Shown here: in pieces, positions 44,032 through 54,077 of the stretch | How positions within the stretch are numbered: position 1 is the first letter of the stretch | Layout of the letters: each line of letters starts with the position of its first letter | NCBI RefSeq assembly: GCF_000250675.2 | Contig: NC_018681.1 | Span: 6,758,001 to 6,822,000 of the forward strand | DNA: 64,000 nucleotides | Reading direction: 5' to 3' | DNA from: Nocardia brasiliensis ATCC 700358 | GTDB lineage: Bacteria > Actinomycetota > Actinomycetes > Mycobacteriales > Mycobacteriaceae | Translations under genes and position numbers: made by a program | Notes under the pieces: model-generated | Seen by the model: only the letters and a program-made list of their open reading frames with translations | What the model was told of the DNA's origin: nothing | The model's database searches: none

Positions 44032-46857
44032 ATGAAGGTCGACTTCAAACAATTCGAAGGAACGTTGCCGTACAACTCGCAGCTGTACGGCGTGTATCAG
44101 CCACTGCTCGGGTGGAAGTCGAAGCGACTGCAACGCCGATTCCAGGCCGCGCTGAGTTCGGTGGGTGAGGGCGCACTGATCCAAGCGTCCGCGGGCATCG
44201 TGCCGATGGTCCGGCCGGATCCCGGACCCCACGTGAGCGGCGACGGTCCGGATGGCCCCGCCGCACTGGCGAACCCGCTCATAGTGAGCTTGGGCGCGGC
44301 CGCACCGGCCACCGCGACCAATGCCGCCGACGCCCTGGACAGTGTCTTCGCGAGCGTCCTGCGCGAACAGCTGAAGCCGTACGGCCGCAACGAGATCGCC
44401 AAATGGCGTCCGCTGTTCACGCCCGAACAGCTGCAGAAGACCCTCGACATCGCGACGAAGCGGGTGACCACCGCGCATCTGACCGCGGTGCGCGCACTCG
44501 ACCAGGTGACACCCGCCGATGCGGCTGTCGACGATGCGCTGCTGCTCAGCAAGCTCAATCGCGAGTCGGTGGTCGCGGGCTCGGTGCACGCGCTGAACCA
44601 GCAGGATCAGGTGGGCACGCTGAGCCAGTTGTTCTTCGCCGACCCCGATCAGAAAGTCGCGCCGGCCGACGTCGGCGGCCTGCTCGATCCGCTGAACACC
44701 CTCGACCCGACACACGGTGGGCTGAGCCAGGTCTCGCTGTCGCCGATCGGCACCGTCCATCTTTTCCGGCAGTACTTCTTCGAATTCGCGTCGTTCCTGG
44801 GTACCCCGGTTCAGCACGTTTGGCTCAGTCCCGGCGGCACCGTCGAGTTGATCGAGGTGTCCACGCGAAAGACCACGGTGGACAAGCTCACCGAAATCGC
44901 CCTGGAGCAGATCCAGAAGACCGACACCTCGACCATGACGCAGGAGGAACTGTCCGATGCGGTGCGCGAGGAGAACCAGCAGAACTCCAAACTGGGTTAC
45001 GGCGCGACCGCGTCGGCGAGCGGCGGCGTCGGTTCGGTGTTCACCGCACAGGGCAGCACCAGCCTGAACTTCGAGCTCGACACGTCGCTGAAGCAGGCAA
45101 AAGAGCAGACGCACAAGCAGACCCGGCAACAGACGCAGTCCGCGTCCAGCCAGATCAAGAGCAACTTCAAGTCGACGCTGCGGGTGGTCACCGAGAACAC
45201 GGACACCAGCAGCAAGCGGTACGTGCTGCAGAACACGACCGACCGGCTGGTGAACTACGAGCTGCGCCGGAAGATGCGCCAAGTCGGCGTCCAGCTACAG
45301 GATCTGGGCACGCAGCTGTGCTGGCAGACCTATGTCGACGACCCCGGCGCCGAACTCGGCGTCGCGAAACTCGTCCACATCGCCGAACCGCCGGACCTCG
45401 GCCGGGTGCAACCGCCACAACTGATTCCGGTACCCGAACCCGAGGTGAAGGATGCGCCGGTGTCGCTGAACATCGAGTGGTTCTTCGAAGATCGCAAGTA
45501 CGGTTTCGTGGGCATCGGCGGCAAACTCCAGCTGGTACCGCCGCGGTCCGGCTACCTGTTCGACCGGGCGGAGGTGGTGGTGACCTCGGGCGAGCACTGG
45601 GCGTGGGGCTACCAGATCGGCGATTCCCAAGAGGTCGACGACGGCGCGAGTGGCAAAGAGAAGAGTGTCACGTCGATCGTCGTCGGGGTGACCACGGCGC
45701 CAGGCGGTTTGGAGACCGACGAGCATCCGAAATTCACCCTGCAGGTGACGCCGATCTGGCGACCGTCGAAGAAGCTGATCAAAGACATCGCGACGAAGAA
45801 CGAGGCGAAGATCGCCGAGGTGGACGCGGAGAAAACCCGTCTGGCCCAGGAGGCCTACATCACCGCGGCGCGGGATCGGGTGAAGGCCGCCAGCAGCATC
45901 GCGCCCCGCGCGTATGCCGAACTGCGTGAAGAAGAACGAATCGTGGTGTTCCGCAACCTCATTCGTCAGCTCACCAAGGAGGTGGGCCTCGACGGGGAGA
46001 AGCCGCAGGTGCGCCACGTGGTGGCGGAACTGATCCAGGCGATGTTCGACACCGACTCGATGCTGTACTTCGTCGCCCCCGAGTGGTGGATTCCACGGGT
46101 GCGCCAGCGCAAGATCTTCAATTGGACCGTCGCCGAGCAGTCGCCGCAGAACATCGGATTGGACGGGGCCTTCCCCGATTTCGACAAGAAGCAGACGGTG
46201 TCCTGGGGCGGTGCCAACGCCAATCGCCCCGACAACTACTACATCACCGAGGATTCCACGCCCGCGCGACTCGGCAGCTCGCTGGGCTGGGTGCTGCAGC
46301 TCGACGGCGACAACTCCCGCAACGCCTTCCTCAACGCGCCGTGGGTGAAGGCCGTGGTGCCGGTGCGCCCCGGCAAGGAACTCGCCGCGGTGAACTGGTT
46401 GCAGCGCAACGCGGTCGAAGGCACCGACGGGCTCGACGATCTGTACCAGGCGGGCAGTGCGGCCGCGGCGAAGCAGGTGCTCGACAGCCTGAAGGCGTAT
46501 CCGTGGCCGGCCGGCAGTCCGCAGCGCCAGCGCTACGACACCATCACCGCCGCGGAACTCACCATCCGCGACGCGATCGCCTATCTGGCGATCCGGATCA
46601 ACGCGAAGTATCAGACCTCGCTGCAGAAGGTGAAGGACCCGGGGGACCCGACGGTCAGCTATCTGCCGACCGACAAGGTCTACGAAACCGGATTCGACCA
46701 TCTGCAGGGCGGTTTCGAGGCCGCAGGCAGCAAACCCTTCGCAGTGTTCGACGAGTGGATCGAAGTGATGCCGACGGACCAGATCGTCGCGGTCGAGGTC
46801 AAGTACGACCCTCGGACCGGGCAGCAGCTACCGCCCGGCCCGTTCCCAGCGGCCTGA
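44032..46857 (+). CDS. Large uncharacterised protein (cassette gene 2, 941 aa)
   Basis: Unrecognised family; no signal peptide or membrane helix. Start: LPYNSQLYGVYQPLLGWKSK. Residues 235-270 hold FRQYFFEFASFLGTPVQHVW and SPGGTVELIEVSTRKTTVDK. Residues 290-400 are Gln/Ser/Thr-rich and probably coiled-coil (AKEQTHKQTRQQTQSASSQI), leading into a well-ordered segment LQNTTDRLVNYELRRKMRQV, GTQLCWQTYVDDPG. A beta-rich middle is followed by a helical charged region (IAEVDAEKTRLAQEAYITAA). The C-terminal third contains YFVAPEWWIPRVRQRKIFNW and ends in EVKYDPRTGQQLPPG. The domain order suggests an assembling or scaffold-like protein, but no function is established. Confidence 0.78.
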   Translation: MKVDFKQFEGTLPYNSQLYGVYQPLLGWKSKRLQRRFQAALSSVGEGALIQASAGIVPMVRPDPGPHVSGDGPDGPAALANPLIVSLGAAAPATATNAADALDSVFASVLREQLKPYGRNEIAKWRPLFTPEQLQKTLDIATKRVTTAHLTAVRALDQVTPADAAVDDALLLSKLNRESVVAGSVHALNQQDQVGTLSQLFFADPDQKVAPADVGGLLDPLNTLDPTHGGLSQVSLSPIGTVHLFRQYFFEFASFLGTPVQHVWLSPGGTVELIEVSTRKTTVDKLTEIALEQIQKTDTSTMTQEELSDAVREENQQNSKLGYGATASASGGVGSVFTAQGSTSLNFELDTSLKQAKEQTHKQTRQQTQSASSQIKSNFKSTLRVVTENTDTSSKRYVLQNTTDRLVNYELRRKMRQVGVQLQDLGTQLCWQTYVDDPGAELGVAKLVHIAEPPDLGRVQPPQLIPVPEPEVKDAPVSLNIEWFFEDRKYGFVGIGGKLQLVPPRSGYLFDRAEVVVTSGEHWAWGYQIGDSQEVDDGASGKEKSVTSIVVGVTTAPGGLETDEHPKFTLQVTPIWRPSKKLIKDIATKNEAKIAEVDAEKTRLAQEAYITAARDRVKAASSIAPRAYAELREEERIVVFRNLIRQLTKEVGLDGEKPQVRHVVAELIQAMFDTDSMLYFVAPEWWIPRVRQRKIFNWTVAEQSPQNIGLDGAFPDFDKKQTVSWGGANANRPDNYYITEDSTPARLGSSLGWVLQLDGDNSRNAFLNAPWVKAVVPVRPGKELAAVNWLQRNAVEGTDGLDDLYQAGSAAAAKQVLDSLKAYPWPAGSPQRQRYDTITAAELTIRDAIAYLAIRINAKYQTSLQKVKDPGDPTVSYLPTDKVYETGFDHLQGGFEAAGSKPFAVFDEWIEVMPTDQIVAVEVKYDPRTGQQLPPGPFPAA

Positions 46858-46869
46858 AAGAGCCTGGGG

Positions 46870-48015
46870 TCAGGACAGTTTCAGGGAACGACCGATGATT
46901 TCCTTCATGATCTCGGTGGTGCCGCCGTAGATGGTCTGGACGCGAGCGTCCATGTACGCCTTGGCGATCGGGTATTCCTTCATGTAGCCGTAGCCGCCGT
47001 GCAGCTGCAGGCAGCGGTCGATGAGCGCGACCTGCTCCTCGGTGCTCCACCACTTGGCCATCGCGGCGTCCTCGACGGAAAGCCTTCCGGCATTGAGGTC
47101 TTCGATGAAACGGTCGACCAGCACGCGCACGGCGGTGGTCTTGGTGGCCAGCTCGGCGAGCACGAAGCGGGTGTTCTGGAAGGTGCCGATCGGCTTGCCG
47201 AACGCCTTGCGGTCGCGGACGTACTGACAGGTCATGTCCAGGCAGGATTCCATCGCGGCAGCCGCCATGACGGCGATGGACAACCGCTCCTGCGGGAGGT
47301 TCTGCATCAGGTGGATGAAGCCCGCGCCCTCCTGCCCGAGCAGGTTCGCGGCGGGCACCCGGACGTCGGTGAAGCTGAGTTCGGCGGTGTCCTGCGCTTT
47401 GAGGCCGAGCTTGTCCAGGTTGCGGCCGCGCTCGAAGCCGGGCATGTCGCGCTCCACCACCAGCAGGCTGAACCCCATCGCGCCCTTGTCGGGGTCGGTC
47501 TGCGCGACCACGATGACGATATCGGAGTTGATGCCGTTGGTGATGAACGTCTTGGCGCCGTTGAGCACCCAGTCGTCACCGTCTCGGACCGCCCGGGTCT
47601 TGATGCCCTGCAGGTCCGAGCCGGTGCCCGGTTCGGTCATCGCGATCGCGGTGATGATCTCGCCCGCGCAGAACCCGGGCAGCCAGCGCTGCTTCTGCTC
47701 GTCGTTGGCCAGTTCCAGCAGGTAGGGCGCGATCACGTCGTTGTGCAGGGCGAAACCGAGCCCGGAGTACTGACCGCGCACCGACTCCTCGGCGACGATG
47801 GCGTTGTAGCGGAAGTCCTTGACCCCGCCGCCGCCGTACTCCTCGGGCATCGCCATGCCGAGGAAGCCCTGTTTGCCGGCCTCGAGCCAGACCGAACGGT
47901 CGACGATCCCCTGCTCTTCCCACTGCGCGTGGTTCGGTGCGACGTGCTGATCGAGAAACTTGCGGAACGACTCCCGGAACAGCTCGTGCTCGGGTTCGAA
48001 CAGTGTGCGCTCCAC
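46870..48015 (-). CDS. fadE20: Acyl-CoA dehydrogenase FadE20
   Basis: FAD-dependent acyl-CoA dehydrogenase of 381 aa. The flavin/substrate motifs ITAIAMTEPGTGSDLQGIKT and VLNGAKTFITNGINSDIVIV, and the C-terminal active region LHGGYGYMKEYPIAKAYMDA with RVQTIYGGTTEIMKEIIGRS, are all intact. The last places the family glutamate at the usual position. As I recall it, the protein is very close to M. tuberculosis FadE20 (Rv2724c), which also lies between lexA and hflX. GTG start behind AGGAGG. It converges with the 941-aa cassette gene, 12 bp apart. Confidence 0.93.
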   Translation of the reverse strand: MERTLFEPEHELFRESFRKFLDQHVAPNHAQWEEQGIVDRSVWLEAGKQGFLGMAMPEEYGGGGVKDFRYNAIVAEESVRGQYSGLGFALHNDVIAPYLLELANDEQKQRWLPGFCAGEIITAIAMTEPGTGSDLQGIKTRAVRDGDDWVLNGAKTFITNGINSDIVIVVAQTDPDKGAMGFSLLVVERDMPGFERGRNLDKLGLKAQDTAELSFTDVRVPAANLLGQEGAGFIHLMQNLPQERLSIAVMAAAAMESCLDMTCQYVRDRKAFGKPIGTFQNTRFVLAELATKTTAVRVLVDRFIEDLNAGRLSVEDAAMAKWWSTEEQVALIDRCLQLHGGYGYMKEYPIAKAYMDARVQTIYGGTTEIMKEIIGRSLKLS

Positions 48016-48259
48016 ACCAACCTCCTAGTGACCACAGCGGCCGGACCACACCGACCCGTCGTTCTGACCTACGGTACCCGGAACCAGAATCGCTGTTCAC
48101 TTCTGGGGCAGAATTGTTGCCCGACCAGGCATGGCGCGCCAGCTGCCGGAAGAAGACCGAGATTCGCCGCAAACCGCGGTGTCCTGGCCCACACAATTGC
48201 GACGCGGTGTTAACCCGCAGTCCAACTCCCGGTGAACACCGCCGTGCGACCGTTGGGCA

Positions 48260-50248
48260 ATGGCGGCGACCCTCATCGCGACGGCACCGACCGGTTCCGT
48301 TGCCTCCCCTCCCGATCCGGTGGACCAGCCTCCGGCGCGTCCGATCGAACGAGTCGGACTGGCCGTACTGCTGCTCGGCACCGCGATCGCCTACCTGTGG
48401 CACATCACGGTCAACGGTATGGCGAACAACTTCTACGCCGGCGCCACCTGGGCGGGCTCCCGGAATTGGCAGTCGCTGCTGTTCGGGTCGCTGGACCCGG
48501 GCAACTTCATCACGGTCGACAAACCACCGGTGTCACAGTGGATCATGGGCCTGTCCGGCCAGCTCTTCGGCTTCAGCAGCGCGAGCATGCTGGTGCCGCA
48601 GGCGCTGATGGCGGTGGGCGCGGTCGCACTGCTCTACGGCGCGGTCACCCGGGCCACCGGCAGCCGCGGCGCGGGACTGCTCGCCGGTGCGATCCTGGCG
48701 GCAACTCCGGTGGCGGCCATGATGTTTCGGTTCAACCACCCCGACGCGGTGATGGTGCTGCTGATGACGGCGGCCGCCTACTGCACGATCCGGGCCGCCG
48801 CGCACGCGCACGGCCGCTGGCTCGTACTCGCCGGTGTCGCACTGGGATTCGCGTTCCTGTCGAAGATGCTCGAAGGGCTCATGGTGTCGCCCGCACTCGC
48901 GGTGAGCTATCTGATCGTCGCGCCGACCTCGCTACGGAACCGGTTGTGGCACTTGGCCGGTGGTGCTGTCGCACTGGTCGTCTCGTCGGGGTGGTACGTG
49001 CTGCTCACCGTGCTGTGGCCCGCATCGTCGCGGCCCTATCTGGCGGGCTCGACGGACAACACGTTCATGAACACGGTGCTCGGTTACAACGGCTTCGGCC
49101 GGTTCCTCGGCGACACCGCGCCGAGCGGCAGCATCGCCCTGCCCGACGGATATCAGGCACCCCCGGGGCTGCTGCAAAGCTTCAACGATTTCGGCGCGCC
49201 CAGCGCGGGCAGGCTGTTCGCGGGCGAGAGCGGATTCGAGATCTCCTGGCTGATTCCGGCCGCGCTGCTGGCGTTCGCGCTGGTCATCGCGTCCCGGTGG
49301 GGTAGCCCGCGCACCGATCCGGTGCGTGGCGCAGCACTCACGTTCGGGCTGTGGCTGGTCACGATGGGCGGGGCGTTCAGCGTGATGGGCGCGATCGAGC
49401 ACTCGTACTACACGCTGGCCCTCGCGCCCGCCACGGCCGGAATCGTCGCCGTCGGCGTGCACGAGCTGTGGCGACGGCGCGACGAGGCGTTCGGCCGGCT
49501 CGGCACGGCGGCGCTCGTCGCCACCATGGGTGGCTGGGCTTTCGTTGTGCTGCAACGTAATTCCGACTGGCTGCCGTGGGTGCGGTGGACCGTCGCCGGG
49601 GCGAGCGCACTGGCCGTGCTCGGCCTGCTCGGCACCGCGATACCGGCGACCGCTGGATGGCAGACCGCCCGCCGGCGCGCCACCGCGGTACTCGTGATCG
49701 CCGGAGTGCTTGCCGGACTGGGTGGTTCGACCGCTTACGCGGCGGCGACCCTGCCGCAGGCGCATACGGGTCGCAGTCCCGTCGTCGGTCCCGCCAAACC
49801 CGTGGAGACCGGGATCGCGGCGCTCATCCGGCGCCAGACCCAGAACTTCGCCGACGGTGGCGCGTTCACCAACCCGCAGATCGTCGCGCTGCTGACGAGT
49901 TCCTCCACTACATGGTCGGCCGCGGTGGATCGTGGATCCGTCGCCGCCGCACTCGAATTGGCCAGTCGCACACCGGTGATCGCCATCGGCGGCTTCGCCG
50001 AGGCAGATCCGGTCCCCACCCTCGAAGAGTTCCAGGGCTACGTGCGCGACCACCGACTCAGCTACTACCTGGTCCAGGAAATGCAACTACCCGCATCGTG
50101 GCGCACCGGCGGCCAAGCCCCCACCACCCCCACACCCCCCTGGCAGGTAACCGGCAAACCCGAAATCGCCGACTGGGTCTCCCACCACTTCCCCGCCACC
50201 CATGTAGGCAACATCGCCGTCTACGACCTGACCGCCCACCCCAACTGA
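48260..50248 (+). CDS. GT39/ArnT-like multi-pass glycosyltransferase (paralogue B)
   Basis: Membrane GT-C glycosyltransferase of 662 aa, closely related along its length to the gene at 22492. Identical stretches include LLFGSLDPGNFITVDKPPVS, GLSGQLFGFSSASMLVPQAL and AGVLAGLGG. The two diverge mainly in the loop around residues 290-330 (DTAPSGSIALPDGYQAPPGL here) and in the C-terminal domain. ATG 48260 follows a weak ribosome site. Both copies point the same way and bracket the accessory block, so they form a potential recombination pair. Likely polyprenyl-phosphate sugar donor; acceptor unknown. Confidence 0.88.
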   Translation: MAATLIATAPTGSVASPPDPVDQPPARPIERVGLAVLLLGTAIAYLWHITVNGMANNFYAGATWAGSRNWQSLLFGSLDPGNFITVDKPPVSQWIMGLSGQLFGFSSASMLVPQALMAVGAVALLYGAVTRATGSRGAGLLAGAILAATPVAAMMFRFNHPDAVMVLLMTAAAYCTIRAAAHAHGRWLVLAGVALGFAFLSKMLEGLMVSPALAVSYLIVAPTSLRNRLWHLAGGAVALVVSSGWYVLLTVLWPASSRPYLAGSTDNTFMNTVLGYNGFGRFLGDTAPSGSIALPDGYQAPPGLLQSFNDFGAPSAGRLFAGESGFEISWLIPAALLAFALVIASRWGSPRTDPVRGAALTFGLWLVTMGGAFSVMGAIEHSYYTLALAPATAGIVAVGVHELWRRRDEAFGRLGTAALVATMGGWAFVVLQRNSDWLPWVRWTVAGASALAVLGLLGTAIPATAGWQTARRRATAVLVIAGVLAGLGGSTAYAAATLPQAHTGRSPVVGPAKPVETGIAALIRRQTQNFADGGAFTNPQIVALLTSSSTTWSAAVDRGSVAAALELASRTPVIAIGGFAEADPVPTLEEFQGYVRDHRLSYYLVQEMQLPASWRTGGQAPTTPTPPWQVTGKPEIADWVSHHFPATHVGNIAVYDLTAHPN

Positions 50249-50629
50249 CCCAGCACCACACCCTGCGAAGCCCGCAACCGCGCGCCCGCACAGCGGCAAA
50301 ACCGCCCAGGCAGACACCTTCTCCACCAAAGACGTCGTCGCAGCGACGCACCACTCGAAGCAACCGCAGAGCGCTCGCGGACGCGAAAGGTCAACGGCCG
50401 CCCAGCCCAATGGCGACACCGACTACGCCGCAGCTCAACTGCGGGCGCAGTCGCAGCGGCGAATCAGCGGCAGAACCAACCACCGCCACGGCTTGTCGGG
50501 CCAGCTACAACCGCCCCGGCTCAATGGCAGAAGCGGTCGCGGCGACGGAGCGGCTAGGCCCCATCACGCACCGACTCAACGGCGGAGCGAGCACGACCGC
50601 GGCTCAGTAGGACCGGTCGCGGGTGTGGG
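50249..50629. other. 380-bp intergenic stretch, no gene seen
   Basis: C/A-rich plus strand similar in composition to the 19.3-20.8 kb interval, lying between the convergent glycosyltransferase and acyltransferase genes. I see no hairpin of note, repeat family member or coding pattern. Confidence 0.5.
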
Positions 50630-51529
50630 TCAGGGGCGGAGCCAGTCGCGGAGGCGGCCGGTCAGGTGGCGGCCGGAGTCTCGGGCGCGTTCGGCGAAGA
50701 GGAACTCGAGTTCTCCCTCGAGGGCTTTGCGGGTGACGTCGCGCAATTCCTTTGCGGCCGTTGTGTGGTCGGGGGCGTCACGCCAAGGGGCCGGGTCGAT
50801 GGGGGTGCCTGCGGAGAAGTAGAAGCGTTCGGGGCGGGGCAGGACGGTGGGGCCGAGGCCGCGCAGCAGGGGCGGAGTCAGGGCGGGGTGCAGGCCGAGG
50901 GCTTGCACGGTCCAGCGCAGTGGGCGCAGTACCGGATGGTCGCCGTCGACCACGATGTCGTAGGCGTCGTCCACCCCGATCATCGCGACCGGCACGATCG
51001 GCGCGCCCGCCTCGATCGCCATGCGGGCGAAGCCGCTGCGTCCCTCCCATTTGAGGACGTACTTCTCGTTCTTGCGGCGCACCGCTTCTCGCCCGCCGCC
51101 GGGGAACACGATGACGGCGTCCCCGCGACGCAGCAGGGCGAGGCAGTTGCCGCGGGTGCCGCGGACCGCACCATAGCGGTGCAGGAAATGCCGCAGGCCG
51201 GGGACGGAGATCAGCACGTTCTCGGCGAGACCGCGGATCAGCCTGCCGCGGCGGCGCAACACCTCGGGCAGCAGCAGCGGAGCGTCGATCCCGCCCATCA
51301 GGTTGTGGTTGCCGACCAACAGCACGGGGCCTTCGGCCGGAATGTTGTCCAGGCCGTAGAACCGCGGGCTGGTCCACGCACGCAGCGGGGCGAGCAGCGC
51401 CTCGATCACGCGCACGTCGGTGTCGGACAGCGACACGTGCAACGGCGCGCCGTCGCTGAGCGTCTGCTGCTCGAGTACGTCCGAATGCCGATCTCCGTGA
51501 CCGGCCGACCCCGCGCGGTCGTGCGACAT
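50630..51529 (-). CDS. PlsC-like lysophospholipid/diacylglycerol acyltransferase family protein
   Basis: LPLAT-superfamily acyltransferase of 299 aa. The catalytic His-Asp region reads VLLVGNHNLMGGIDAPLLLP, where His and Asp are separated by six residues rather than the common four. The substrate motif is VIVFPGGGREAVRRKNEKYV, followed by FARMAIEAGAPIVPVAMIGV. This pattern fits the MGAT/DGAT-like LPLAT subgroup of actinobacteria, which build triacylglycerol or phospholipid. ATG 51529 is directly preceded by AGGAGGGTGCT. The acyl acceptor is not determinable. Confidence 0.88.
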   Translation of the reverse strand: MSHDRAGSAGHGDRHSDVLEQQTLSDGAPLHVSLSDTDVRVIEALLAPLRAWTSPRFYGLDNIPAEGPVLLVGNHNLMGGIDAPLLLPEVLRRRGRLIRGLAENVLISVPGLRHFLHRYGAVRGTRGNCLALLRRGDAVIVFPGGGREAVRRKNEKYVLKWEGRSGFARMAIEAGAPIVPVAMIGVDDAYDIVVDGDHPVLRPLRWTVQALGLHPALTPPLLRGLGPTVLPRPERFYFSAGTPIDPAPWRDAPDHTTAAKELRDVTRKALEGELEFLFAERARDSGRHLTGRLRDWLRP

Positions 51530-51954
51530 AGCACCCTCCTGATGTCGTTGCGACCGACGATATCGTAACGAAAACCACTGTGTCGCATCACATGTGAGCC
51601 CCGACACAGTCTGGACGGTCTGTCGAGCACCTCGACGGCCCGTCGCCCGAGCGACCCTGTGCCACGCGGATACGCGCGCAACGCCGTGACGTCGCACTGG
51701 GCGAACAGGTTTCAGTGAGCGACCGAGGCAGGACCACGTCCGCCTACTGGGAACGATGTGAGCGAGTTAACGCTCGCCGAGATCGGACCAGGATGGGCGA
51801 TCCGAAGCTGAACGCGCGTCCGCGACACGCTCGGCATCCCGACATCTACCGCGCTACCTCCGCTGCCCCATATTCGAGTCCTCGTCCAGTCGACCCAGCC
51901 CTCCACACCGGCTTCGGATGGGGCGCAAACCGATGAACCGTGTTGGTCAGCCGA
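51530..51954. other. Upstream region of the acyltransferase gene, no gene seen
   Basis: About 425 bp without a credible open reading frame. It should contain the promoter of the leftward acyltransferase gene. It leads into the repeat and hairpin region beginning at 51955. Confidence 0.45.
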
Positions 51955-52015
51955 TCACCAGGTAATGGTGGCGGCAGCCTCTCGACCGATACCGCCACCA
52001 TTACCTGGTGATCAC
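51955..52015. repeat. Long perfect hairpin, copy 1
   Basis: Two 22-nt arms (51955-51976 and 51994-52015) are perfectly complementary around a 17-nt loop (cagcctctcgaccgata). The left arm starts gatcaccaggtaatgg. About 70 bp of flanking DNA to the right (52016-52084) is duplicated after copy 2. Confidence 0.9.
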
Positions 52016-52084
52016 CCGACCAGTTCAAACCCCGCGAGTCGACGTGCGTGTCGCGAGCGTCCGTCGGCGAACTCCCGCGCAAGG
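52016..52084. repeat. Duplicated flank of hairpin copy 1
   Basis: About 69 bp beginning acccgaccagttcaaacccc are repeated with almost no change at 52223-52291, a period of 207 bp that also applies to the hairpins. Inside is the palindromic string cgcgagtcgacgtgcgtgtc. No coding function is seen. Confidence 0.85.
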
Positions 52085-52161
52085 CACGTCGCGCGCGGAA
52101 GTCCACCTTCGGCCCGCTGCCGAATGCGGTCCACGCTGCGCGGTGGCGGTGTCGGTCACTC

Positions 52162-52222
52162 GATCAGGAGGAACTGGCGGCGGAGGCCTCTCGACCGATA
52201 CCGCCACCAGTTCCTCGTGATC
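52162..52222. repeat. Long hairpin, copy 2, with compensatory stem changes
   Basis: Arms at 52162-52183 and 52201-52222 pair at 20 of 22 positions around a 17-nt loop (aggcctctcgaccgata). Compared with copy 1, three stem positions (7, 11 and 13) differ in both arms in a complementary way, while two left-arm positions (6 and 17) are mismatched. The loop is 15 of 17 identical to copy 1. Confidence 0.88.
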
Positions 52223-52291
52223 ACCCGACCAGTTCAAACCCCGCGAGTCGACGTGCGTGTCGCGAGCGTCCGTCGGCGAACTCCCGCGCAG
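52223..52291. repeat. Duplicated flank of hairpin copy 2
   Basis: Near-identical to 52016-52084. Its right end (gcgaactcccgcgcagg) merges into a short tandem array, suggesting that array arose from the end of this unit. Confidence 0.85.
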
Positions 52292-52381
52292 GGCGCGTTC
52301 GCGGACTCCCGCGCAAAGCGCGCTCGCGGACTCCCGCCGCAAGGCACGCTCGCACACTCCCCCGCAAGCACGTTCGCGGTG
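52283..52381. repeat. Tandem array of 24-26-bp units before the hflX end
   Basis: About four degenerate units of the type gcgcgttcgcggactcccgc follow one another with lengths of 24-26 bp. They have no spacers, so the array is not a CRISPR. The array ends a few bases before the stop codon of the leftward hflX gene. Confidence 0.75.
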
Positions 52382-52387
52382 CGGACC

Positions 52388-53989
<1,602 letters not shown>

Positions 53990-54077
53990 ACAGGTTCCAT
54001 GGTCCCACGAGATACCGACATGGCGCATTCGGATATTCGGCACCGCCGTGCCACGCGTGTCCCGATCCGAAATCGCG

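Noticed and set aside
50249..50610. Continuation of an open frame beyond the second glycosyltransferase
   Set aside because: Composition is low-complexity, with no start, ribosome site or motif; treated as intergenic.
52283..52381. CRISPR-like short repeats
   Set aside because: Units follow each other directly with no spacers, and no cas genes occur in the window.
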